64,000 bases of DNA from Micromonospora coerulea (GCF_016598485.1 NZ_JAEMUW010000011.1:1-64000); one strand, 5' to 3'; counted from the first letter of the stretch, positions 8,367 through 16,449 are shown. Numbers and translations are program-made. Notes: generated from the sequence alone by a model not told the origin.

Positions 8367-8744
8367 CTACGGCACCGGGCCCTTGGGGCTGAACGCCCAC
8401 TCTTCGAAGGCCCGGCACCGGCCGTCCGCGGCGAACTCGAGGATCCACAGGTCCCGGAACTGCTGGGGATCCGGGTCGCCGTAGCGCACCTCCAGCCGGA
8501 CCACCGCCCGCGGGTCGTCAACGGCGACGACCTCGAACCACAGCTCGAATTCCTCGTCGGGACCGGCGCGTTCGGCGTCCCACAGGACGCGCAGGGCCTC
8601 GAGGCCGCGATGCGGATCCTGGAACGGCGCCATCTGATACGTGACGTCGCCGGTGAACAGCTCGTCGAGCTGGTCGGTGCCGGCGGTCCGCCAGGCGCGT
8701 TCGTAGCGCCGGACCCAGGCACGCACGCCGGACTCCTCGATCAT
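8367..8744 (-). CDS. SnoaL-like (NTF2-fold) protein
   Basis: A 125-residue protein with the SnoaL-type pattern: helix WVRRYERAWRTAGTDQLDEL, then FTGDVTYQMAPFQDPHRGLE (the usual D-V-x-Y-x-x-x-P strand and turn), and a final DLWILEFAADGRCRAFEEW. The acidic and aromatic residues in these segments line a ligand pocket in relatives, but the ligand is unknown. The ATG follows GAGAGGAACGCGCC. It is transcribed in the same direction as the carboxymuconolactone-decarboxylase-like gene 195 bp upstream, so it may belong to the same ECF41-controlled unit; this is inference. Confidence 0.78.
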   Translation of the reverse strand: MIEESGVRAWVRRYERAWRTAGTDQLDELFTGDVTYQMAPFQDPHRGLEALRVLWDAERAGPDEEFELWFEVVAVDDPRAVVRLEVRYGDPDPQQFRDLWILEFAADGRCRAFEEWAFSPKGPVP

Positions 8745-8939
8745 GGCGCGTTCCTCTCGTGGGCGGGGTCGGCTTCGGCAGCGGCCGCCGTTCGGGAGGG
8801 CGCGATCAACGGATCCCGACGCTGTCGGAGGCCAGCCACTTCACATCCTGCCCGGCGGACGGGGCTGATGGTGGCGGTCGACCGCACCGGAGGCGGCGAC
8901 CGGCAGGAACGGCCGCCGCCCCCCGTCCCTCGTGGTCGG

Positions 8940-9410
8940 TCAGCCCCAGTACTGGGGAGCCTGCTGCCGGGTCGTCGCGTTGATCCGGTTGAAGAAGTTG
9001 GTGGTGGCCAGCCACACCACCAGCGCGGCGAGGCCCTTCTCGTCGAAGTGCCGGGCGGCCTCGTCCCAGATCGCGTCGGGCACCGGGTCGCTCCGGTCGG
9101 CGAGCCGGGTCGCCGCCTCGGTCAGGTCGAGCGCGGCCCGCTCCGCCTCGGTGAAGTACGGGGTCTCCCGCCAGGCGGCCAGCGCGAAGAGCCGCTCCTC
9201 CGTCTCGCCGGCCTTCCGGGCGCTCCGGGCGCCCGAGTCGACGCAGGCGCTGCAGCCGTTGATCTGGCTGGCCCGCAGGTGGACCAGCTCCAGGGTGCTG
9301 GTCGGGACGCCGGCGGAGTGCGCCGCCTTGTAGAGCAGGTTGACCGCCTGCACCGTGTCGGGAAGCAGCTTGGCCGGGTTCTCGATCCGAGCCTGCATGG
9401 TCATTTTCAT
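8940..9410 (-). CDS. Carboxymuconolactone decarboxylase / AhpD-like protein
   Basis: A 156-residue all-helical protein. The redox motif CSACVDSG near residues 53-60 is the CxxC of AhpD-like alkylhydroperoxidase and CMD proteins, with preceding LELVHLRASQINGC and downstream AALDLTEAATRL and NFFNRINATT as in the family. It probably works as a thiol-disulfide or peroxidase-like enzyme in the cytoplasm. It lies divergently to an ECF41-type sigma factor; linkage of ECF41 sigma genes to a CMD, oxidoreductase or epimerase gene is well established, and that gene is normally the sigma factor's target. ATG 9410 or ATG 9404 could be the start. Confidence 0.88.
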   Translation of the reverse strand: MKMTMQARIENPAKLLPDTVQAVNLLYKAAHSAGVPTSTLELVHLRASQINGCSACVDSGARSARKAGETEERLFALAAWRETPYFTEAERAALDLTEAATRLADRSDPVPDAIWDEAARHFDEKGLAALVVWLATTNFFNRINATTRQQAPQYWG

Positions 9411-9477
9411 CCGTCCTGTCCTGTTAGGCTGGCCAGCGTTCCGTGCGCCGCAGCAGCTTGTCCGTCACCGTCATGTC

Positions 9478-9501
9478 GACGGTCGGACCGGCGGCGTGAC
9501 A
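9478..9501 (-). promoter_or_regulatory. Possible ECF41-type promoter for the CMD-like gene
   Basis: On the minus strand TGTCACG (9501-9495) is followed after 13 bases by CGTC (9481-9478). ECF41 promoters carry TGTCAC-type -35 and CGTC-type -10 boxes, but the spacing here is shorter than I recall for the consensus (about 16), so the match is tentative. Confidence 0.3.
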
Positions 9502-9504
9502 GAT

Positions 9505-9518
9505 GTGACGGCGGTCAC
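9505..9518. promoter_or_regulatory. GTGAC-N4-GTCAC palindrome
   Basis: GTGACGGCGGTCAC, a 5-bp perfect dyad, lies 25 bp upstream of the sigma gene and next to the possible minus-strand -35 box. It could be an operator or part of overlapping promoters. Confidence 0.35.
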
Positions 9519-9542
9519 CCGAGAGCGGTGACGGTGATCGAA

Positions 9543-10442
9543 ATGGCGGGGGCCGTGCACGACACCGACCTGTTGGTGCAGCGCTTCGAGGAGCAGCGTC
9601 CCCGGCTGCGGTCGGTGGCCCAGCGGATGCTCGGCGCGCCGGCGGAGGCCGAGGACGCCGTCCAGGACACCTGGCTGCGGCTCAGCCGCGCCGATGTCGA
9701 CGCCATCGACAACCTGCCGGGCTGGCTGACCACCACGGTGGGCCGGGTCTGTCTGGACCGCCTGCGCTCCGGCCCGGTACGGCACGAACGGCCGGTCGAC
9801 GGGCCGGAGGAGGAGCGGACGCCGGCAGACCCCGGGGGGCGGGACCCGGAGCAGGAGGCGGTGCTCTCCGAGTCGGTGGGGCAGGCCCTGGAGGTGGTGC
9901 TCGGCACCCTCGGCCCGACCGAGCGGCTGGCGTTCGTCCTGCACGACATGTTCGCGGTCTCCTTCGAGGAGATCGCGACCGTGGTCGACCGCAGTCCCGC
10001 GGCCGTACGGCAGATCGCCAGCCGCGCCCGGCGGCGGGTGCAGGGCCGGTCGGCGGCGCCGGAGGTCGACCCCGCCCGGCAGCGCCGGGTCGTCGCGGCG
10101 TTCCTCGCCGCCTCCCGGGAGGGCCGGTTCGAGGAGTTGCTCACCCTGCTCGACCCGCACGTGGTGCTGCGCGCCGACCCGGCCGCCGTACGGATGGGCG
10201 GGGCCGCCGAGACCCGGGGCGCGTCGGCCGTGGCCGCGTTCTTCTCCGGCCGCGCACAGGCCGCGGTGCCGGCGCTCGTCGACGCGCTGCCCGGCGCCCT
10301 GGTGATCGCCGATGGCCGGAACCGCCTCGTGATCAGCTTCACCGTCACCGACCGGATCATCGGCATCGAGGTGGTGGCCGACCCGGAGCAGCTGGGCGAG
10401 CTCGACCTCGTGGTGGACCGGTCGGAAGGGCCGGTTCGCTAA
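9543..10442 (+). CDS. ECF41-type RNA polymerase sigma factor (SigJ-like)
   Basis: A 299-residue sigma factor. Region 2 spans about residues 10-75 (RFEEQRPRLRSVAQRMLG, AEDAVQDTWLRLSR, LPGWLTTTVGRVCLDRLRS) and region 4 about 115-170 (TERLAFVLHDMFAVSFEEIA, then VVDRSPAAVRQIASRARRRV). The last 120 residues form a SnoaL-like domain, the fused regulatory extension that marks the ECF41 group and takes the place of an anti-sigma factor. It begins at ATG 9543; GTG 9534 and GTG 9528 are alternatives. It faces a CMD-like gene, the classical partner, and is followed after 19 bp by an AraC-type gene. Confidence 0.88.
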   Translation: MAGAVHDTDLLVQRFEEQRPRLRSVAQRMLGAPAEAEDAVQDTWLRLSRADVDAIDNLPGWLTTTVGRVCLDRLRSGPVRHERPVDGPEEERTPADPGGRDPEQEAVLSESVGQALEVVLGTLGPTERLAFVLHDMFAVSFEEIATVVDRSPAAVRQIASRARRRVQGRSAAPEVDPARQRRVVAAFLAASREGRFEELLTLLDPHVVLRADPAAVRMGGAAETRGASAVAAFFSGRAQAAVPALVDALPGALVIADGRNRLVISFTVTDRIIGIEVVADPEQLGELDLVVDRSEGPVR

Positions 10443-10461
10443 CCTGACCCGGGAGGGGCCG

Positions 10462-10863
10462 ATGAGCCGCGCGGTGGAGGAGTCCAACCGGGCGATGCTG
10501 CGCGCCCGGGACGCCATGGACCGGTCGTACGCCGAACCGCTCGACGTGCCGGCGCTGGCCCGGATCGCGCACGTCTCCGCGGCGCACTTCATCCGGACCT
10601 TCCGCGCCACCTTCGGCGAGACCCCGCACCGCTACCTGCAACGCCGCCGGGTCGAGCGGGCGATGTACCTGCTGGTGCAGACCGGCCAGCCGGTGACCGA
10701 AATTTGCTACGCGGTCGGGTTCGGCAGTCTCGGCACGTTCAGCCGCACGTTCCGCGACATCGTCGGTGAGTCTCCGTCGGACTACCGGCGGCGTAAGGCC
10801 TCCGCCGCGGCCGTGCCGAGCTGCTTCACCAAATCCTGGATGCGCCCGAGCGCCGCCCGCTGA
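10462..10863 (+). CDS. AraC-family regulator, DNA-binding domain only
   Basis: A 133-residue protein made almost only of the two helix-turn-helix motifs of AraC proteins: LDVPALARIAHVSAAHFIRT with FGETPHRYLQRRRVERA, then PVTEICYAVGFGSLGTFSRT with FRDIVGESPSDYRRR. There is no N-terminal effector domain. Such short AraC proteins often sit beside VOC and DUF998 genes in actinobacteria; here those genes are at 12930-14022, separated by an opposite-strand gene. The ATG follows GGGAGGGGCCG. It may be co-transcribed with the sigma gene just upstream. Confidence 0.85.
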   Translation: MSRAVEESNRAMLRARDAMDRSYAEPLDVPALARIAHVSAAHFIRTFRATFGETPHRYLQRRRVERAMYLLVQTGQPVTEICYAVGFGSLGTFSRTFRDIVGESPSDYRRRKASAAAVPSCFTKSWMRPSAAR

Positions 10864-10868
10864 GCCGG

Positions 10869-12752
10869 TCAGCGGCGGCGCACCCGTGCGCGCACCGTCA
10901 CCCAGAGCCGGTCACCGAGGCTGGTCCGGCGGATCCACCGCAGCCGGGAGAAGCTGTCGTTCGTGGGCCGGCGCGGCTGCGGCGGCGCGGTGATCCGCGC
11001 GTACGTCGCGCCGGTGGAGCGGCGGGTGGTGGCGGGTTCGAGCCGCTCGGAGGCGACCGCCAGCCAGGTGAACTGCTGGAGGATCCGCGCATCGGGGCGG
11101 CCGCCCCGCACCGCCGTCCGCAACGTCTGCTCCACCACCGGGCGGCGCATCAGCCCGGTGAGCGGCCCGTGCGCGGTGTCGAGCAGGTCGGCGATCACCT
11201 CGGCGCCGTCCCCCTCCCACACCCGGGTGGCGGTGGACCGCCCGGTGGCCGCGCTGACGAAGGGTATCCCCGCCCACTCCGGTACGAGCCGGGCGATCAG
11301 CTCGGTGTGCAGCAGCCGGCCACGCTTCTGGGCCGGGGTCAGCCCGAAGGTGGCGGCGACGAAGCCCGGCGTCAGGAACGGGGTGACCATCCCCGTCGTG
11401 TAGGCGGAGGTGTACCAGCGGCGCACCCGCTCCACGAGGTACAGATAGTCGATCAGGTGCAGGTCGCGCAGGCCGACGCCCCGGGCGTGGGCGAAGAGGG
11501 CGGCGATCCGGTCCCGTTCGGCGGTCACCACCTCCGCCGCGACCGCCGCTGTCGGCACCGCCGACAGCAGCTTGGCCATGCCGACCTGCTCCGGTGGCAG
11601 GTCGCTCTGCGCGTCGGCTGCCGGGTACCAGAACCCGACGGCGAGCTCCCCGGCCGCGCCGGTGAAACTCGCCGCCCGGACCTGCTCGGGAAGCGTCGGC
11701 CGGACGGCCGGGCGCGGCAGGTAGGTGGACGGGAACTGGTGGTCGTGCAGTCGTTGCAGCCGCCGGGCGCGTTCCCGCAGGCCGATGGTGAGCACGTTGG
11801 CCGGCGCGCTGCCGAGCACGAGCCGGTGCTCCGGGTCCAGGCCACGCCGGTCCCGCAGGATCTGCACGAGCTGCCGGGCCACCTCACCCTCCGCCCGCAG
11901 GTCGTCGTTGGTGACCAGCCGGGGCGTCCGGCCGGCGGCGACCAGCGACGCGGCGATGAGCCGCGAGTCCTTGCCACCGGACAGGCCGAGGGTGACCTCG
12001 TCGCCGTAGAGCCGGTGCACGCTCGATGCGGTCATGGTGAGGGCGGCGGCCGCCCGGTCCAACTGCTCGTCGAGCGGTCGGCCCTGCCCGGCGAACCCGC
12101 TCATCACCACGTCGTCAACGGCGTACCGGAGCTCGCCGGTCACGGTCCAGCCGCCGCCCGCGCGACGGCGGCCGGTCACCCGCTCGCCGGGGCGGAGCAG
12201 CCGGGTGCCGACGAGCGGCGCGCGGTCCCCGCCGAAGTGCCCGCAGAGCGTGTACGACGCCCAGCCGTCGAGGTCCGGGCGCGCCGAGCCGTGCAGGAAC
12301 GCGGCCAGCGGGCCGAGCCGGGTGCAGAACGCACGGATCCCGTCCGCTTCGCCGGCGAATACCCGGCACATGCCGAGCCAGTCCTGCTGGAGGCTGAACC
12401 GCGCGGGGTCGAGGGCCAGCAGACCGAACGGTGGCACCACCTCCCGGTGCACGTCCTCGCCGGCGAGGAGGCGCCCGGCCAGCGCGGCCGGCCCGCCGGT
12501 CACGTCGAGCCCCACCGGCAGCCCGAGCGAGACCGCGGTGACCGGGCCCTCGGCGGCGACGGTCGGCCACCGGTACGCGCCCGGATCGACGGGGTGCCGC
12601 ACAGTCAGGCCCCAGTCCTCGGCGCCGAACTCATGCCGGCGGTATGCCGGCGGCACCACGTCCGCCAGGGCCCGCTGGGCCCGGGCACGACGGAGCCGCC
12701 GCGCGCTCTCCGGCAGTGGAGACTCGGCGAACCAGGCCAACATGACGTGCAT
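10869..12752 (-). CDS. Asparagine-synthetase-like ATP-dependent amidoligase, no glutaminase site
   Basis: A 627-residue protein with the PP-loop ATP pyrophosphatase domain of asparagine synthetase B: VTLGLSGGKDSRLIAASL near residue 255, where SGGKDS binds the phosphates of ATP. Downstream residues about 280-560 follow the synthetase layout. The N-terminal 240 residues resemble the fold of the glutaminase half, yet the protein begins MHVMLAWF and lacks the Cys at position 2 needed for glutamine hydrolysis. Enzymes of this kind include lasso-peptide cyclases and antibiotic amidoligases. No precursor peptide, PqqD-like or transglutaminase-like partner was found nearby. It is transcribed alone and against its neighbours, suggesting late insertion between the AraC and VOC genes. 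Confidence 0.75.
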   Translation of the reverse strand: MHVMLAWFAESPLPESARRLRRARAQRALADVVPPAYRRHEFGAEDWGLTVRHPVDPGAYRWPTVAAEGPVTAVSLGLPVGLDVTGGPAALAGRLLAGEDVHREVVPPFGLLALDPARFSLQQDWLGMCRVFAGEADGIRAFCTRLGPLAAFLHGSARPDLDGWASYTLCGHFGGDRAPLVGTRLLRPGERVTGRRRAGGGWTVTGELRYAVDDVVMSGFAGQGRPLDEQLDRAAAALTMTASSVHRLYGDEVTLGLSGGKDSRLIAASLVAAGRTPRLVTNDDLRAEGEVARQLVQILRDRRGLDPEHRLVLGSAPANVLTIGLRERARRLQRLHDHQFPSTYLPRPAVRPTLPEQVRAASFTGAAGELAVGFWYPAADAQSDLPPEQVGMAKLLSAVPTAAVAAEVVTAERDRIAALFAHARGVGLRDLHLIDYLYLVERVRRWYTSAYTTGMVTPFLTPGFVAATFGLTPAQKRGRLLHTELIARLVPEWAGIPFVSAATGRSTATRVWEGDGAEVIADLLDTAHGPLTGLMRRPVVEQTLRTAVRGGRPDARILQQFTWLAVASERLEPATTRRSTGATYARITAPPQPRRPTNDSFSRLRWIRRTSLGDRLWVTVRARVRRR

Positions 12753-12823
12753 GGGCGCTTACCCCGAACTCGCGAAACGGATGACTCCGTATCGCGCAAG
12801 TTAACAGTCGGTGACGGACGCCG

Positions 12824-12839
12824 TTGTCCCATGGGACAA
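12824..12839. promoter_or_regulatory. Perfect 16-bp palindrome, probable operator
   Basis: TTGTCCCATGGGACAA lies in the 177-bp divergent spacer between the amidoligase-like gene (minus, start 12752) and the VOC gene (plus, start 12930). A perfect dyad without loop is a typical repressor site. The regulator is unknown. Confidence 0.5.
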
Positions 12840-12929
12840 ACGACCAACATCGGGCAGGGCTGCTGTCCGCCGCCAGCCCAGCAGTTTTGGATAAGCACCA
12901 GCTCACGGGCCCGGTCTAGCGTGATCGGC

Positions 12930-13349
12930 ATGACGATGAATTCGATTTCCCGCTCTCAGCTCTACGTCCTCGACCAGGACGAGGCCCTCGACTTCTACGT
13001 CGGCAAGCTCGGCCTCGAGGTGAACACCGACCAGGACCTCGGCTTCATGCGTTGGCTGACCGTCAACGTCCCCGGCGACCCGGAGCACGAGATCCTGCTG
13101 GAGAAGCCGGGCCCGCCGGCCCTCGACCCGGCCACCGCCGAGCAGGTCCGCGAGCTGCTGACCAAGGGCGCGATGGGCGGCTGGCTCTGCCTCACCACCG
13201 ACGACGCCCGCAAGACGTACGAGGACCTGGTGGCCAAGGGCGTGGACATCACCGACGAGCCGACCGAGCGCCCGTACGGCATCGACTTCGGCATCCGGGA
13301 CCCGTTCGGCAACCGGATCCGCGTCGGCCAGATGTACCCGCGGGTCTGA
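12930..13349 (+). CDS. VOC-superfamily protein (glyoxalase-like)
   Basis: A 139-residue vicinal-oxygen-chelate protein. The opening QLYVLDQDEALDFYVGKLGL and the ending GIDFGIRDPFGNRIRVGQ are the standard glyoxalase-like first strand and final metal-side strand; the middle part has WLTVNVPGDPEHEILLEKPG and LTTDDARKTYEDLVAKGV. The substrate is unknown. TAGCGT stands seven bases before the ATG with no ribosome site, which suggests a leaderless mRNA. The DUF998 gene follows after 13 bp, so they form an operon; AraC, VOC and DUF998 genes recur together in actinobacteria. Confidence 0.85.
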   Translation: MTMNSISRSQLYVLDQDEALDFYVGKLGLEVNTDQDLGFMRWLTVNVPGDPEHEILLEKPGPPALDPATAEQVRELLTKGAMGGWLCLTTDDARKTYEDLVAKGVDITDEPTERPYGIDFGIRDPFGNRIRVGQMYPRV

Positions 13350-13362
13350 GGGGAGCGGACCG

Positions 13363-14022
13363 ATGACCCAGGCGCTTCCGCTCCAGGCACGTCCGAGCAC
13401 CGTCGGTCGGGACCGGGTGCTGCTGGCCGGCGGCCTCCTCGCCGGCCCGCTCTTCGTCGGCTCCGCGCTGGTGCAGGGCCTCACCCGGGACGGCTTCGAC
13501 TTCCGCCGGCACCCGGTGAGCGTGCTCAGCAACGGCGCTCTCGGATGGGTGCAGATCGCCACCTTCCTCACCAGCGGGCTGCTCGTGCTCGGTGCCGCCG
13601 CCGCGCTCGGCCGCCGGGACACCGGTACCCGGTGGCTGCCGCGGTTGCTCGCCCTCTACGGGGCGGGGCTGCTGCTCGCCGGGGTCTTCCGGGCCGACCC
13701 CGCCGACGGCTTCCCCGCCGGCACGCCGCGCGGCGCCGGTGAGGTCAGCTGGCACGGCGGGCTGCACTTCCTCGCGGCGGCGATCGGCTTCGTCGCGCTG
13801 ATCATCGCCGCGGTGGGCGCCGCCCGCCGGGGCGCCCGCCGGGGCGAGCGGAGCTGGGCCGCGTACAGCCTGGCCAGCGGGGCGTACTTCGCGGTGGCCT
13901 GGGTGGCGCTGATCGTCCGGCCGGCGCCGGTAACCATGGTGGGCTTCGGTCTCGCCGTGGCGGTCGGCTGGGCCTGGGTCACCGTGACGCTGTGGCGGGC
14001 GGACCGTGGCCGGGCCGTCTGA
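13363..14022 (+). CDS. DUF998-family membrane protein
   Basis: A 219-residue integral membrane protein with about six helices. Family marks are the first helix and loop LLAGGLLAGPLFVGSALVQG and FDFRRHPVSVLSNGALGWVQ, the FLTSGLLVLGAAAAL helix, the loop GVFRADPADGFPAGTP and HGGLHFLAAAIGFV. DUF998 proteins have no settled function. The start ATG lies 13 bp after the VOC stop with GGGGAGCGGACCG ahead. It is followed by a strong hairpin terminator, which closes this two-gene unit. Confidence 0.85.
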   Translation: MTQALPLQARPSTVGRDRVLLAGGLLAGPLFVGSALVQGLTRDGFDFRRHPVSVLSNGALGWVQIATFLTSGLLVLGAAAALGRRDTGTRWLPRLLALYGAGLLLAGVFRADPADGFPAGTPRGAGEVSWHGGLHFLAAAIGFVALIIAAVGAARRGARRGERSWAAYSLASGAYFAVAWVALIVRPAPVTMVGFGLAVAVGWAWVTVTLWRADRGRAV

Positions 14023-14031
14023 GGTCGGCAC

Positions 14032-14070
14032 GATCGCGGGGGCGCGGGTTAGGCTCGCGCCCCCGCGATC
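14032..14070 (+). terminator. 15-bp perfect hairpin, terminator
   Basis: GATCGCGGGGGCGCG pairs with its exact complement at 14056-14070 across a 9-base loop. There is no U-tract, as is usual in this clade. The loop holds TAGGCT, a -10-like box 31 bp before the next gene, so a promoter may sit inside the terminator. Confidence 0.7.
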
Positions 14071-14085
14071 AGGTGTGAGGTGGGA

Positions 14086-14700
14086 ATGGCGAGTCGGCTG
14101 CTCTACCTGGCCCGGCACGGCGAGCAGCACCGGGCGGAGGACGAGGCGCCGGAGGCCGGGCTCTCCGACCGGGGCCGCCGGCAGGCCACCCTGCTGGGGG
14201 AGCGGTTGCGGGGGCTGCCGCTCGACGCCGTCCACCACGGACCGCTGCGCCGGGCCGCGGAGACCGCCGAGCTGGTCGCCGCCGCGCTGCCGGGTGTGCC
14301 GGTGCGGGCCGCGGAGATGGTCGGGGACCACCTGCCGTACGACACCGACCGGGCCGGCCTGCCACCGGCGTACGCGAACTTCCTGGCCGGATTCGACGCA
14401 CGCGAGCGGGCCGACGGGCCGCGCCGGACGGCGGAGGCCGTAGCCCGGTTCGCCACGCCCCCGGCCGACGGGGACGTGCGCGAGCTGGTGATCACGCACA
14501 GCTTCCTGATCGCCTGGTTCGTCCGGCACGCGCTGGACGCCCCGGAACGGCGGTGGCTGGGGCTGAACCACCACAACTGCGGCCTGACCGTCATCCGCTA
14601 CGGCTCGGGCGGGCCGCCGAACCTGATCGCGGTCAACGACGTGGCGCACCTGCCGCCGGAGCTGCGCGGCACCGGCCTACCGCCGGACTACCGCTTCTAG
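14086..14700 (+). CDS. Histidine phosphatase superfamily protein
   Basis: A 204-residue member of the phosphoglycerate-mutase-like (branch 1) phosphatases. The catalytic RHG motif is in LLYLARHGEQHRAED near residue 12, the second pocket arginine in GPLRRAAETAELVAAALPG, and the second catalytic His in ELVITHSFLIAWFVRHAL. It should transfer a phosphate through phosphohistidine; the substrate is unknown. I prefer ATG 14086 with GAGGTGG ahead over the GTG two codons upstream. Confidence 0.88.
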   Translation: MASRLLYLARHGEQHRAEDEAPEAGLSDRGRRQATLLGERLRGLPLDAVHHGPLRRAAETAELVAAALPGVPVRAAEMVGDHLPYDTDRAGLPPAYANFLAGFDARERADGPRRTAEAVARFATPPADGDVRELVITHSFLIAWFVRHALDAPERRWLGLNHHNCGLTVIRYGSGGPPNLIAVNDVAHLPPELRGTGLPPDYRF

Positions 14701-14766
14701 CTGCGGGGCTCGGCGGCCGGCGGCTGGTGAGCCGGTGCCTGCCCGGACCCGACGGCCGGGCGGCGG

Positions 14767-15354
14767 TCAGCCGGTGACGCCGATCAGCAGTCGTACGAGG
14801 GCCTCGGTGGCCGGCGGGCGTGCGGGGCCTGCGTCACAGTCGACGTAACCGGTGGTCCGGTCGCCGACCGTGAGCCGGTAGGCGAAGGCGTCGGCACAGT
14901 CGCCCGGGTCGGCGGTGGCCGTCGTCTCGGTGCCCAGCCGCGGGTCGGCCAGGAGCTGTTGAAGCCGGTCCTGGTCGGTCGTGCTGAGCCGGCCCGTCCG
15001 GGTGCCGCCGGCCCGGTCGGCCCTGGTCCAGCGGCCGTCGGGCTCGACGGTCACCGTGTCCCGCATGCCGGCGATGCCCCCGGCGCGGACGAGCACGACC
15101 CGGGCGGCGGTGGCCGGGGTGCCCGGGGTGGGGGTCTCCGGGGGCGCCGTGGTGGGGGAGGCGGCGGCGGTCGGCGTGGTGGTGGCGGGCGCCGGGGTCG
15201 CGGTGGGCGGCGTGCCGGTGGCGGTGGGTTCGGCGCCGGTCGGGCCGGTCGACGTGCAACCGCTCAGCGTGGCGAGCAGGGCGGCGATGGTGGCCGCGGC
15301 GGCGGGACTCCAGCTCATGTCGGTCGGACGCGCGCCGGTGCCGCCCGGTTCCCC
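14767..15354 (-). CDS. Putative lipoprotein with Thr/Pro-rich linker
   Basis: A secreted protein of about 195 residues. A hydrophobic stretch AAAATIAALLATLSGC ends in an LSGC lipobox, after which the mature protein would be lipid-anchored on the outer membrane face. A threonine/proline/alanine linker of about 50 residues follows. The C-terminal domain has RVVLVRAGGIAGMRDTVTVE and two cysteines (GDCADAF and GYVDCDAG) that could pair. The start is uncertain: GTG 15354 has a GAGG site, ATG 15318 would give a signal without a positive end. The domain resembles many unnamed actinobacterial secreted proteins. Confidence 0.7.
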   Translation of the reverse strand, partial: GEPGGTGARPTDMSWSPAAAATIAALLATLSGCTSTGPTGAEPTATGTPPTATPAPATTTPTAAASPTTAPPETPTPGTPATAARVVLVRAGGIAGMRDTVTVEPDGRWTRADRAGGTRTGRLSTTDQDRLQQLLADPRLGTETTATADPGDCADAFAYRLTVGDRTTGYVDCDAGPARPPATEALVRLLIGVTG

Positions 15355-15516
15355 CACCTGGGTCGCCTCATCCGTTCGGCCCAAGTGTCCGGCAGGAAAG
15401 CGCTCGCCCTCTTCCCCTTCCTACGCCCTTCGCGGGCCCGGCGGCCACCCCAGGCGGGTGGTCGTCGGGCCCGCGCCGTTATGGTCGGCCGGACCGTCGG
15501 CCCTGGAGGGGGAGAG

Positions 15517-16284
15517 ATGTCGGACGCGGAGCTGACCGTCGAGGTGACCGGCCCGGTGGCGACGGTGGTGATCCGGAACCCGGGGCGCCGCAACGCGATG
15601 AGCGCCGCCATGTGGCGGCAGCTCCCGGTGCTGCTCGACGGGCTGGAGGCGGACCCGGCGGTGCACGCGCTGGTGCTGACCGGCGCGGACGGCACCTTCT
15701 GTGCCGGGGCGGACCTCGGTGACCTGGACGAGCTGCTGGACGCCGGTGACGCCAGCATCGCGGTCGCCGCCGAGGAGCGGCTGGCCAGGTTCGCCAAGCC
15801 CACGGTGGCCGGGATCCAGGGGGCCTGCGTCGGCGGGGGCTGCCAGCTCGCCGTCGCCTGCGACCTGCGGATCGCCGCCGCGGACGCCCGGTTCGGCGTA
15901 CCCCCGGCGCGGCTCGGGCTGGTCTATCCCGCGCCGACCACCCGGCGGCTGGCCCGGCTGGTCGGCCCGTCGGCCGCCAAGCACCTGCTGTTCACCGGCG
16001 AACTGGTCGACGCCGAGCGGGCGCTGCGGATCGGGCTGGTCGACGAGGTGCTGGCCGCCGACGCGGTCGTCGGTCGGGTGGCGGCCCTGACCGCCACCAT
16101 CGCGCAGCGGTCCCGACTGACCGTCGCGGCGGCCAAGGAGATCGTCGACGACCGGGCCGACGAGGAGCGGATCGCCTGGTGGCACGGGCAGGTCCGGGCG
16201 AGTGGCGAGGCCCGCGAGGGGGTGGCGGCCGCCAACGAGCGCCGGCCGCCGCGCTTCGGCTGGGTGCCGCCCGGCCATCCCTGA
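15517..16284 (+). CDS. Enoyl-CoA hydratase/isomerase family protein
   Basis: A 255-residue crotonase-fold protein. The oxyanion-hole segments are visible: GADGTFCAGADLGDLDELL near residues 55-75 and GACVGGGCQLAVACDLRIAA near 105-125. The acid residue position of true hydratases is occupied in the segment FGVPPARLGLVYP, where a second catalytic Glu is not evident, so the reaction could be isomerisation or another crotonase chemistry on an acyl-CoA. The ATG follows GGAGGGGGAGAG. It stands alone and ends at a bidirectional terminator. Confidence 0.88.
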   Translation: MSDAELTVEVTGPVATVVIRNPGRRNAMSAAMWRQLPVLLDGLEADPAVHALVLTGADGTFCAGADLGDLDELLDAGDASIAVAAEERLARFAKPTVAGIQGACVGGGCQLAVACDLRIAAADARFGVPPARLGLVYPAPTTRRLARLVGPSAAKHLLFTGELVDAERALRIGLVDEVLAADAVVGRVAALTATIAQRSRLTVAAAKEIVDDRADEERIAWWHGQVRASGEAREGVAAANERRPPRFGWVPPGHP

Positions 16285-16383
16285 CCGTTCGATCAGGGCT
16301 GGCCGTGGCGCACGTTCTCCGGGGCCGGCTCAGGCACGACGCTCGGGCACGGGACGCGCCGGCGCGGAGGCCAGGGCCAGGAG

Positions 16384-16442
16384 GGCCGGCGGGCGCCGCG
16401 CCGGGGGCGTACCCCCGGCGCGGCCCCCTGTGCCCGCCGGCC
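16384..16442. terminator. Bidirectional terminator hairpin
   Basis: A 13-bp perfect stem (16395-16407 with 16412-16424, four-base loop) is extended by an outer stem GGCCGGCGGG/CCCGCCGGCC. It lies between the convergent enoyl-CoA hydratase and HNH genes. Confidence 0.75.
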
Positions 16443-16449
16443 GGTCTCC

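Noticed and set aside
8610-9542. Long N-terminal extension of the sigma factor
   Set aside because: It overlaps the CMD-like gene in antisense. The sigma domains begin right after 9543.
10869-12752. Lasso-peptide biosynthetic cluster
   Set aside because: The synthetase-like gene alone is not enough; no leader peptide, B-type protease or PqqD-like gene was found within reach.
11169-12929. Long plus-strand open frame continuous with the VOC gene
   Set aside because: Only the part from 12930 resembles a protein family; the upstream part is the antisense shadow of the amidoligase-like gene.
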